A stretch of 60,019 nucleotides of DNA from JAKFWI01 sp035549875. GTDB taxonomy: Bacteria; Pseudomonadota; Alphaproteobacteria; Caulobacterales; Aquidulcibacteraceae. Both the position numbers and the translations under genes were made by a program. The stretch is taken from NCBI GenBank assembly GCA_035549875.1, contig DASZPV010000013.1:1-60019 (forward strand), given 5' to 3'. A model generated the notes under the pieces. It saw nothing but the letters and a program-made list of their open reading frames with translations, was not told the DNA's origin and made no database searches. Below, piece after piece: positions 33,292 through 41,289 of the stretch. Each line of letters opens with the position of its first letter. Positions within the stretch are counted from its first letter, which is position 1.

Positions 33292-33653
33292 CAATACGCT
33301 CCAGCCATTTTCGCGCGCTGATGTGCGTAGTCGGGTTGGTGTTGGCCGGGTGCGCGCAAGCGCGCGCCGGCGAAGAGCAGGAAGCTTCAATCGCCGACGG
33401 CCGCGAAGTTGCGCGCGCCAATTGCGCTTCATGCCATGCGGTTGAAATGCGAGGCGCAAGTCCGCTGGCGCAGGCGCCGCCGTTTCGTGAAATCGGCCGC
33501 CGCTACCGGTTTCCAGTTCTTGAGGAGGAACTGATCGCCGGGATCGGCGTCGGCCACCCGCCCATGCCGAAGTTTCAGCTATCGCCCCGCGGCGTGGACG
33601 CGCTGCTCCTCTACATGCGTCACATTCAGGCGAGGGATCGCGGCGCGCGGTGA
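33288..33653 (+). CDS. Monoheme c-type cytochrome lipoprotein
   Basis: A 121-residue cytochrome c. A lipoprotein signal with LVLAGC (Cys22) anchors it to the membrane; the heme-binding CASCH lies at residues 46-50 and a likely axial Met93 in HPPMPKF. The small class I fold suits an electron carrier on the periplasmic face. It starts with GTG overlapping the stop of the 32-aa membrane peptide. Its place behind fixLJ and a FixK-type box suggests expression under low oxygen. A strong terminator follows. Confidence 0.85.
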   Translation: MTIRSSHFRALMCVVGLVLAGCAQARAGEEQEASIADGREVARANCASCHAVEMRGASPLAQAPPFREIGRRYRFPVLEEELIAGIGVGHPPMPKFQLSPRGVDALLLYMRHIQARDRGAR

Positions 33654-33663
33654 GCGCGCAAAA

Positions 33664-33693
33664 AAAGCGGCCCTCCGACGAGAGGGCCGCTTT
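33664..33693. terminator. Bidirectional terminator between cytochrome c and TonB receptor
   Basis: AAAGCGGCCCTC and GAGGGCCGCTTT form a perfect 12-bp stem around a 6-base loop, with A runs on the left and T on the right. It lies between two convergent genes and suits both strands. Confidence 0.85.
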
Positions 33694-33709
33694 CTGGGGC
33701 TGCTGCCAA

Positions 33710-36091
33710 TCAATACGTGTAGTTCAAGCGCAAGCCGTAAGTTCTCGGAGCGCCGGGCGTTCCAATCGCGAACGTATCCATGCGGAGAGACGAGAAATAT
33801 TGCTTGTCAGTGATGTTGTTGCCCCACAACGCCATGTCCCAATGACCGCCTGCCAGCGTGTAGCCGATTTGCATATTGTAGATGCTGAACGGCGCCCGGC
33901 GCGACAGCGGATGGTTCGAAGGGTCGAAATACGTAGCCGATGTGTATTGGGTCGTGCCCTTGATATAGAGGCCATCGCCGTTCGCGAGATCGAAATCCTT
34001 CTGCGCAGAGAACACCGCCGATACCTTCGGCGTATTAGGAAGGCGATTTCCTGAAGCGTCATATGTGTTGGCCAAGGCGTTTTCTCTCGGATCCTTGGCC
34101 TGTATCAGCAATTGCTTGACGATGTTGCCGGCCTGTCCGGTCTTGAACTCCAGATATTTTGCCTCAGGCAGCATTGTGGCGCTGGCCGTGAAGGTCAGCC
34201 CGTCAAGCGGCTTGGCCGTGACGTCGAATTCATATCCGGTCAGCCTTGCCTGCGCCGCGTTGGCTGCAATTTGAATCGTCACGACCGACTCGGGCACAAC
34301 AAGGCCGGCATTGACCTGCAAATCCTGCCAGTCGTTTCGGAATGCAGCTACGTTGACCCGCAGGCGCTTGTCGAACCAATCGGTTTTCGCCCCGATCTCA
34401 TAGGTCTTGATTTTTTCCGGATTGAAATAGGCGCCGAAATCATTGCGCGCGGTAAAGTTGAAGCCACCGCTTTTGAAGCCCTTTGTCGCTGACGCATACA
34501 AGAAAGCATTCGGCGTGGCCTGAAATTCGACGCCAATTTTCGGCGTGAACGCGTTGGAATCTCTTTCCAAGGCTGGGATCGCCGTCCCATAGCCCTTCAC
34601 ATAAGGGAAAACGACGAGCGTTCGGGGGTCCGGTCCGCCTGAAGGGGCGGAATTCACGTAGTCGCCGCTCGCGGTCCTCGCAAAGGAGCCCGTGTAATAG
34701 TCGCCATTATAGACATAAGACGTATTGTAGGTGTCGAGTTCCTTATGCTCAGCCGTATAGCGTGCGCCGACCGTAATCGCCAGCTCCGGTGTAAAGTGGT
34801 AGGTCTCGGAGATGAACGCTGCCTTCGATGTCGTCGGAAAGCGCGTGTCCTGATAGGAGGAGCCATTGGACAGCGCGGTTCTGACAGGCGGCGCATAGGC
34901 AGTTATGCCGCGCGTCGTGTTGCGCTCGTAGTCGTAGAAATAGTATACGCCGGCAACGCCGCTCAGCGCTCCAAAACTGTGCTCTAAATTCAGTTCGTCG
35001 CTGATCGTGTGCGTGCGATAATATCCAGGCGTTATGCCTGTCGCGTATTCGGTATTGTTGCCAGGCCGAATATTTACGCTCTTATCGGTACGATACGCGG
35101 CCAGATTTTTGATCGTCAGATGCTCGTTTACTTCCCACGTCAATTCATCATTGATGCCGTAAGATTGCTCCATCAGGTGCGGCGTCTGGAAGTTTGCGAA
35201 CTTCGTCAGATCGCCGACAGCCGAATTCGTGAGCGGCGCGGCGTAACCGCTGAAAGTGCAAACTCCCGCAGTGGTGCAGCTCAATACGCGGGGATCGTTC
35301 GTCTTGAGCAGTAGGGTTTCGTTTGTGGCCCAGTCTTCATCGGTATAGATGTAATCGGCGCGCACCAGATTGGTGATCTTGTCGGTCAGTTCATAGCGCA
35401 ACTGAAAGCGCACATTTTTACGGTCTGCGGCGGCGCCGTTAGGCTGGCCGGGCACTACGTTGTCGAGATAACCTTCGCGCTTGACTAAGCCGACCGAAAG
35501 GCTTGCCTGCATCCTGTCGGTGAGCGGGCCGCCGATCGAGAAAGCCTCGTCGATCAGGGTGAAATTGCCGACGTTAAGGGTGTTTTCAAACTTGAAGGTT
35601 TTCGGCGGCTGCTTTGATATGAAGTTGATCGCGCCGCCGACGGTGTTGCGTCCGAAAAGCGTGCCCTGCGGTCCCTTGACCACTTCGATGCGTTCAAGGT
35701 CGTTGAAATTGCTCCCGGTCGCGATCGAGGTGCGGCCCAGGTAAACGCCGTCCTGATAGATGCCGACGTCGGGTTCGTTGTTGCCCGGATAGCCGCCGAT
35801 GCCGCGAATGTAGACAACCGGATTGGCGTTGGCCTGGACGACCTTCAGCGCCGGCACCGCCGACGGCAGGTCCCGCAGCGTTACAACGCGGGCCTTTTCC
35901 AGATCGTCGCCGCCTACAACGGCAACCGAAAGGGGCGTTTTCTGCAGATTCGTCACGCCCATCTTGGTGGCCGTCACGACCACTTCTCCGATAGACCCGA
36001 CCGCAGACGATTGCTGAGCGTAAGCCTCAATCGCTGGCGCGAACACCAAAGCGCCAATGCCGACACCAGCTAACAGATTAATTTTATGCAT
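33710..36091 (-). CDS. TonB-dependent outer-membrane receptor
   Basis: A 793-residue receptor with signal peptide (ending AYAQQ), TonB-box region EVVVTATKMG, plug motifs VVYIRGIGGYPG and IERIEVVKGPQGTLFGRNTVGGAIN (in two short parts LERIEVVKGPQGTLFG and RNTVGGAINFIS), and a C-terminal barrel ending in LRLNYTY. The LFGRNTVGGAIN variant is common in the large receptor families of caulobacters and sphingomonads. Ligand unknown. A separate promoter is likely, since 179 bp with a clear inverted repeat lie between it and the upstream receptor on the same strand. Confidence 0.9.
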   Translation of the reverse strand: MHKINLLAGVGIGALVFAPAIEAYAQQSSAVGSIGEVVVTATKMGVTNLQKTPLSVAVVGGDDLEKARVVTLRDLPSAVPALKVVQANANPVVYIRGIGGYPGNNEPDVGIYQDGVYLGRTSIATGSNFNDLERIEVVKGPQGTLFGRNTVGGAINFISKQPPKTFKFENTLNVGNFTLIDEAFSIGGPLTDRMQASLSVGLVKREGYLDNVVPGQPNGAAADRKNVRFQLRYELTDKITNLVRADYIYTDEDWATNETLLLKTNDPRVLSCTTAGVCTFSGYAAPLTNSAVGDLTKFANFQTPHLMEQSYGINDELTWEVNEHLTIKNLAAYRTDKSVNIRPGNNTEYATGITPGYYRTHTISDELNLEHSFGALSGVAGVYYFYDYERNTTRGITAYAPPVRTALSNGSSYQDTRFPTTSKAAFISETYHFTPELAITVGARYTAEHKELDTYNTSYVYNGDYYTGSFARTASGDYVNSAPSGGPDPRTLVVFPYVKGYGTAIPALERDSNAFTPKIGVEFQATPNAFLYASATKGFKSGGFNFTARNDFGAYFNPEKIKTYEIGAKTDWFDKRLRVNVAAFRNDWQDLQVNAGLVVPESVVTIQIAANAAQARLTGYEFDVTAKPLDGLTFTASATMLPEAKYLEFKTGQAGNIVKQLLIQAKDPRENALANTYDASGNRLPNTPKVSAVFSAQKDFDLANGDGLYIKGTTQYTSATYFDPSNHPLSRRAPFSIYNMQIGYTLAGGHWDMALWGNNITDKQYFSSLRMDTFAIGTPGAPRTYGLRLNYTY

Positions 36092-36141
36092 ATTTTACTC
36101 CCCCAGATGAGGCGCAAGAGTTGGCCCCTTCGCACACGCGA

Positions 36142-36159
36142 TTAGGCTGAATGGCCTAA
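36142..36159. promoter_or_regulatory. Inverted repeat upstream of TonB receptor
   Basis: TTAGGC-TGAATG-GCCTAA is a perfect 6-bp inverted repeat with a 6-bp spacer, 50-68 bp before the receptor ATG at 36091. It is well placed for an operator, possibly for a regulator that senses the receptor's ligand. It does not resemble a Fur box. Confidence 0.4.
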
Positions 36160-36270
36160 GATGCATTGCCGAGTCTGGACAGGTTTGGTGGTGACTTTTG
36201 ATTGTAAACTTTTCTTGAGTTGTTCGCTTTTTGCGCCGTCGTTGCTAAAACGACTCAGTCGGTCGCTTGG

Positions 36271-38370
36271 CTAACGCCGCCAAGCGAGGCCGATCATGGC
36301 GCGGCGCGGCGCGGCTAGGCTTTCGATTCCGTCTGCCGTTTGCGCAGTCTCGACCTTTACGTCCGTTACATTTTCGACCGCGACAAATAATTTTACGGCG
36401 TCAGTCAGCGCCCATTCGGCACTGGCGTTCGCTGTTAGCGCCGGCGCCAGCCCCCTGGTGTTCTGGTCGTCGTCCCAGCGCTGGCTTTCGTAATGCATGT
36501 CCAGCGCGACGTTCAGCTTCGCGGCCATGCGCCAATCGGCGCCGGCTGAGGCGGTGAAGCGCGGCGTCTGCGCCGGGCGCAGGCCCGTTAGCTGCGGGGC
36601 GACGGCGCCGCCATCGACTTCGGCATGCGTGAGCGTGGCGGCGGCGTGAAGCCCGAAACTGTCGCTGATCTTCTGTGCGATCTCGGCTTCAAGCCCGTAA
36701 GCCTCAATGCTTCCGGCGTTCTGACGCTGACGCAACACGCCGCCGGCGGGAATCACGCCGGCGATCGGATATGTTCCCGGCCCGCCAATGGTCACGTTGG
36801 TGATCGCGTCATCGAGCTGGTTGTAGAACACGTTAGCGCTCCAGGTCGTTGCGCCGCTCTGGCGCCCCAGCCCCGCCTCGGCGCCCGCGAGCGTTTCAGG
36901 CTTCAGCAGCGGATTGGCTTCGGTGACGTCGTTGCCGACGCGGAAGGGGCGGTGCAATTCGTTGAGCGTCGCCGGACGAAAACTGGCATAGGCGCCGGCG
37001 CGGGCGAAATACCCTTCGCCGAAATCCCGCCTGACCGCCGCCCGGCCCGTCGGCACGACGCCGTCCGCGTCGGGCGCATGGCTGTTGAGCGTCACGGCGC
37101 CGGTTGCACGATCGGTCTCGAAGCGCTTTGCGTCCGTTGAGCGCCAGCTATCCACGCGCACGCCGCCGGTCAGCAGCCAGGGGCCGGTGGTCCAACTGGT
37201 TTCGCCATAAACCCCGCCGACGAGCGTTTTGCCTCCGGCGATGCGGTTGCGGGTGAACGCTCCGGAGATGACGCGAAACAGTTCACGATCTTCGCCCTCG
37301 GTCGTTCGTATGTCCGCGCCAAGTTCAAACGAGCGTTGCGCGGAGGCCCAGCGCATCGCGGCGTTGAGGCCGTAGCCGTCGGCAGGCGTGTCGTATTGAT
37401 TATTCGCCGGCGTGGTAGTCGTCCGGCCGGCCGCTACGGCGACGGACGTATTGTGAAGATTGGAATGGCGCCACCAGGCCTGCATGCGCCAGCCGGGGGC
37501 ATTGTCCGTTGGCGCGGCCGCGGCGGCGAAGCTCGCCGATACGCCGCGCGCCTCCGATTCGGCGCCGACCAGTCCGGAATTACGGCTTTCATCGAACGCG
37601 CCGAGGCGCGCTGAAACGGTGGTGCGGCCGATATCGGCCGAAGCGCGCGTGGCCAGGGTCCAGTCGCGCAGCGAGAGGGCGGCGTCGGCGGCGCCGCGCC
37701 CGGTGCGCACCGGAATCCAGCTCCCGCCATTCTCGCTGGCGGCGCTGAAAAACAGGCGCGTGGGTCCGAGATCGGTTTGGCCCAAAGCGGCGAGCCGGCC
37801 ATATCCGTTTTCGCCGGCCGCGGCGCTGGCCGCGAAACCGCCGGGCACGGCGACGCGCTCGTCAAGCGAGATCACGCCGGTCAGGGCGCCGGCGCCATAG
37901 GGACCTGCGCCCGCGCCGCGCACGATGGTCGCGCGTTCGAGCGATTCAGGCGGCAGCGCGCTCCAGATCACCCAGCCGCCGAACGGGTCGTTTTGCGGTG
38001 CGCCGTCGAGCGTCACGAGCGCGCGCCCGGCGCCGGAGCCAGCAATGCCGCGCACCGAAATGCCTTGCGTCGTCGGATTGGCGCCGGCGCTGGAATTGCG
38101 CCGGAACAATTGGACGCCGGGCGTGTCGGTGAGTGCTGCGTCGAGACGAGCGCTGGATTGCAATTTCTGCTCGTCGATCACCACGGTTGAAAGCGCCTTG
38201 TCGCCAGCGGCGGGCGGAAGGCGCGCGGCGTGGACGACGATCTCATCGCCGGTTTGCGCCGCCGCCGAGCCGCCCAAAAGCAGACCGGCGAAGGATGCCG
38301 ATACGAGTGCGGTGCGCGCCGCGCGTGAGCGAAAAGCCTGTTCGCCACATTGCCCGCGTGAATGCTGCAT
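36271..38370 (-). CDS. TonB-dependent receptor, BtuB-like, paired with ABC importer
   Basis: A 699-residue receptor with signal peptide (ending GGSAAAQ), TonB-box region DEIVVHAARL, plug motifs LTDTPGVQLFRR, ISVRGIAGSGAGRALVTLDG and YGAGALTGVISL, and a terminal strand IGLAWRR. Its length and plug resemble BtuB/siderophore-type receptors more than the larger receptors nearby. It is divergent from a BtuF-BtuC-BtuD-type importer, with 130 bp between starts, which suggests one uptake pathway from outer membrane to cytoplasm. The ligand could be a corrinoid, a ferric chelate or heme. No cobalamin riboswitch motif was seen in the shared upstream region. Confidence 0.85.
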   Translation of the reverse strand: MQHSRGQCGEQAFRSRAARTALVSASFAGLLLGGSAAAQTGDEIVVHAARLPPAAGDKALSTVVIDEQKLQSSARLDAALTDTPGVQLFRRNSSAGANPTTQGISVRGIAGSGAGRALVTLDGAPQNDPFGGWVIWSALPPESLERATIVRGAGAGPYGAGALTGVISLDERVAVPGGFAASAAAGENGYGRLAALGQTDLGPTRLFFSAASENGGSWIPVRTGRGAADAALSLRDWTLATRASADIGRTTVSARLGAFDESRNSGLVGAESEARGVSASFAAAAAPTDNAPGWRMQAWWRHSNLHNTSVAVAAGRTTTTPANNQYDTPADGYGLNAAMRWASAQRSFELGADIRTTEGEDRELFRVISGAFTRNRIAGGKTLVGGVYGETSWTTGPWLLTGGVRVDSWRSTDAKRFETDRATGAVTLNSHAPDADGVVPTGRAAVRRDFGEGYFARAGAYASFRPATLNELHRPFRVGNDVTEANPLLKPETLAGAEAGLGRQSGATTWSANVFYNQLDDAITNVTIGGPGTYPIAGVIPAGGVLRQRQNAGSIEAYGLEAEIAQKISDSFGLHAAATLTHAEVDGGAVAPQLTGLRPAQTPRFTASAGADWRMAAKLNVALDMHYESQRWDDDQNTRGLAPALTANASAEWALTDAVKLFVAVENVTDVKVETAQTADGIESLAAPRRAMIGLAWRR

Positions 38371-38500
38371 TTTTGACCCCTATCGCCCCTAACGCTGCTT
38401 ATCAGCAACGGCGCCGGCCAGCAACTTTGCGCATGGCGCGCCGTCTCAAAGCCCGCCATATTCGGTCTGGAAAGCCGTCGCGAATTGGCGAGATTGAAGC

Positions 38501-39427
38501 GTGAAAAGGGAAGCATCCATTTCATACCGCCCCCAAAACGGGAAGGCGGCTTCGCGCAGGATCACGAAATTGCGATTGGCAGCGTGCATAGCGCTTGCAT
38601 GGTTTTGCGCGGGCGCGGCGGCGGCTGAGGCGCCGCGTCCGCGGCGGATCGTCTCGTTGAACCTCTGCACCGACCAGATTCTTATCCGTCTTGTGGATGC
38701 CAGCCGCATCGCGTCGCTTACGTTCCTGTCGTTTGAGCGCGGCGCGACGGCGCCGGGCTACCGTTCCGCGCTAGGGCATGTGAAGGCCAATCATGGGCTC
38801 GCCGAAGAAGTCCTGCTGCTGAAGCCCGATCTCGTTGTCGCCGGCGTTTACACCGCCCAGCCAACAGTCGCGCTGCTGCGCAGGGTCGGTCAGCGTGTTG
38901 TGGTGTTTCAGCCCGAAAACAGCTTTGAAGATATGCGCGCCAATATTCGGCGGATGGGCGAAGCTGTGGGGGAGCCTCGGCGCGCCGCGCAAATCATCTC
39001 TGCATTTGATGCCGAACTTGCTGCGCTTACGGCGCAGATACCGCCGGGTGAAGCGCCGGTCTACGCCGATATCGGCGTGAACTACTGGATGGCGGGAAAG
39101 GGCACGCTATATGGCGCCGTCGTCAACGCCGGCGGATTCCGCACCGTGGGCGATGTCATGGGATTTTCCGGCCACCGCAGCGTGCCCTTGGAAACGCTGC
39201 TTCAGATCAAACCGGCGCTTGTCTCAACCGACACGCAGTACGATCGTCCGCCATCGTTGTCGATACAGGCCCTGCATCATCCGCTATTGCGGCGCATGGC
39301 CGCCGAAATGCCGACGCTAAGCATTCCGCCGCGCTACACAGTGTGTGCGACGCCAGAATCATTACAGGCGGTTCACATGCTGGTCGATGCGCGCAAGGCG
39401 CTAGACGCCCGCCGCGTCGCGCATTGA
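38501..39427 (+). CDS. ABC importer periplasmic binding protein, BtuF/FepB-type
   Basis: A 308-residue exported protein of the helical-backbone class III binding-protein family. After a signal peptide (residues about 22-41) it reads RRIVSLNLCTDQILIRLVD, the standard first strand and helix, then EEVLLLKPDLVVAG, and a second lobe after a long helix. It starts with GTG at 38501 and overlaps the permease start by one base (TGATG). It would deliver ligand from the periplasm to the FecCD-type permease. Confidence 0.86.
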   Translation: MKREASISYRPQNGKAASRRITKLRLAACIALAWFCAGAAAAEAPRPRRIVSLNLCTDQILIRLVDASRIASLTFLSFERGATAPGYRSALGHVKANHGLAEEVLLLKPDLVVAGVYTAQPTVALLRRVGQRVVVFQPENSFEDMRANIRRMGEAVGEPRRAAQIISAFDAELAALTAQIPPGEAPVYADIGVNYWMAGKGTLYGAVVNAGGFRTVGDVMGFSGHRSVPLETLLQIKPALVSTDTQYDRPPSLSIQALHHPLLRRMAAEMPTLSIPPRYTVCATPESLQAVHMLVDARKALDARRVAH

Positions 39428-40431
39428 TGATCGGCCGGGCGATTTCCTATCCAGTTCTGCTGGCGCTGCTGGGTCTGCTCGTCGGGCTCCTGGCTTTCGT
39501 ATCGATGCTGATCGGGCCGGCGGCGGCGGGCACGTTTGAACTGCTGCAGATCATGCAGCACGGGCAGACCGATATTGCGTGGATGATCATGCGCGAGGTG
39601 CGCCTGCCGCGTATGCTTCTCGCCGCGCTTGAAGGCGCCACGCTTGGTCTTGCCGGCGCGAGTTTGCAGGGCCTGCTGCGCAATCCGCTCGCCGATCCTG
39701 GCATTGTCGGCGTGTCCTCCGGGGCGTCCTTGTTTGCGGTGCTGGCGCTTTACACCGGCCTGTCGGCGGCGTTTCCGCTGGCTTTGCCGCTGGCGGCTAT
39801 TGCTGGCGCGTTCATCTGCGTGGCCATCCTGCAAGGGTTGGCTGGACGGGGAGGAATGCTGACGCTGATTCTCGCCGGCGTCGCGATATCCTATTTCTCC
39901 GTCGCGATCGCGCAATTGGTGCTGAACCTTTCACCCAATCCCTACGCCGCTACCGAAATCATGTTCTGGATGATGGGATCGGTCAGCGACCGAAGCCTCG
40001 ATCACGTGGCGCTCGCCGCGCCGTTCATGGCCGCCGGCTGGGTGCTGTTGATGGCTGCGGCGCGGGCGCTGGATGCGCTAAGCCTCGGCGAACAGGCTGC
40101 TGCAAGTCTTGGCGTTGATTTGCGCCGCACCCGCACGATGATCGTCACCGGCTGCGCCATGGCGGTCGGCGCGGGCACGGCGGTCACTGGCGGCATCGGA
40201 TTTGTCGGCCTGGTTGTGCCGCATCTCCTGCGGCCGCTGGTCGGCTACAAGCCAAGCCTGCTTTTGCCGGCAAGCGCATTAGGCGGCGCGGCGCTTCTGC
40301 TTGCCGCCGATATATTGGTGCGCCTGATACCGACGGGGGTGGAATTGCATCTCGGCGTCGTCACGGCGCTGATCGGGGCGCCGTTCTTCATGGGGCTGAT
40401 CTTTCACGCGCGCGCGGAGCCGGATTCGTGA
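39427..40431 (+). CDS. ABC importer permease, FecCD/BtuC family
   Basis: A 334-residue permease with about ten membrane helices. Family motifs are REVRLPRMLLAALEGATLGLAGA, LLRNPLADPGIVGVSSGAS (read as two short segments), and the ATPase-contact and GGIGFVGLVVPHLLRPLVG regions near the C-terminus. The ATG at 39427 is fixed by the TGATG overlap with the binding-protein gene. The stop overlaps the ATPase start (GTGA). Confidence 0.92.
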   Translation: MIGRAISYPVLLALLGLLVGLLAFVSMLIGPAAAGTFELLQIMQHGQTDIAWMIMREVRLPRMLLAALEGATLGLAGASLQGLLRNPLADPGIVGVSSGASLFAVLALYTGLSAAFPLALPLAAIAGAFICVAILQGLAGRGGMLTLILAGVAISYFSVAIAQLVLNLSPNPYAATEIMFWMMGSVSDRSLDHVALAAPFMAAGWVLLMAAARALDALSLGEQAAASLGVDLRRTRTMIVTGCAMAVGAGTAVTGGIGFVGLVVPHLLRPLVGYKPSLLLPASALGGAALLLAADILVRLIPTGVELHLGVVTALIGAPFFMGLIFHARAEPDS

Positions 40432-41210
40432 AGTTGGAAGCGCGGGGCCTTTTCGTTTCTGCCGGCGACGCCAGGATCGTCGAAAACGCGTCTCTGCATG
40501 TTGCGAGCGGTGAACTGGTCGGCCTGATCGGTCCCAATGGCGCCGGCAAATCCACGCTGCTGAAAGCGCTGCTCGGCCTGCAGCCGCGCACCGCTGGCGA
40601 GGTGCTGCTCGATGGCGCGGCGTTCGATCGGATGCCGCCGATCGAACGCGCCAGATGCGTGGCCTTCCTGCCGCAGGAGCGGCGTGTGGAATGGCGTCTG
40701 CGCGTTCGCGATGTCGTTATGCTGGGCCGCTATCCGCACCAGACCGGGTATGGCGCGCCCACGAAGGCAAGCGAGCGGGCCGTCGATAGCGCGCTGCGGC
40801 TCGTGGAAGCCGAGGCGATCGCCGATCGTTCCGTCGCCACGCTGTCGAGCGGGGAGCGTACGCTTGTGCTGCTGGCGCGCGCGCTGGCCGTCGAAGCGCC
40901 CTTCCTGCTGGTAGACGAACCGACAACGGCGCTGGACCCTTACCACCAGCTCCATGTCATGGAGACGCTGTCTGCGCTGGCGCGCCGCGGCGTTGGCGTG
41001 CTCGCCGTCATCCATGATCTGGCGGCGGCGCGCTTCATGGATCGCATCGTGCTGATGAGCGCCGGCGCCATCGCCGGCGATGGGACGCCCGCCGAAACAC
41101 TCACGGACGAAAACCTGTCGGCGATCTATCAGATCGAGGCCGTGCGCGGCATGAAGGATCAGCGCCAGTGGATCGTGCCATGGTCGCGAAGGCAAACGCC
41201 ATCGCCGTGA
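40428..41210 (+). CDS. ABC importer ATPase, BtuD/FecE-type
   Basis: A 260-residue ATP-binding subunit. Walker A GPNGAGKST is at residues 35-43, the Q-loop is FLPQE (80-84), Walker B FLLVDEP is at 159-165 and the switch His is in VIHDL. The signature motif reads LSSGE (139-143) instead of the usual LSGGE, a tolerated variant. It begins with GTG overlapping the permease stop. The set of three genes makes a complete class II importer. Confidence 0.92.
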   Translation: MKLEARGLFVSAGDARIVENASLHVASGELVGLIGPNGAGKSTLLKALLGLQPRTAGEVLLDGAAFDRMPPIERARCVAFLPQERRVEWRLRVRDVVMLGRYPHQTGYGAPTKASERAVDSALRLVEAEAIADRSVATLSSGERTLVLLARALAVEAPFLLVDEPTTALDPYHQLHVMETLSALARRGVGVLAVIHDLAAARFMDRIVLMSAGAIAGDGTPAETLTDENLSAIYQIEAVRGMKDQRQWIVPWSRRQTPSP

Positions 41211-41289
41211 CAGCGGCGATATTCCGCGCTAATGCAAAGACGGCGCACGGGCGGATCGAGCCAAAAGAAGCGCAACATTGGGGGTATTG

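Noticed and set aside
38371..38500. Cobalamin riboswitch upstream of the BtuB-like receptor and importer
   Set aside because: The conserved B12-box type sequence could not be found in either orientation of the 130-bp gap.
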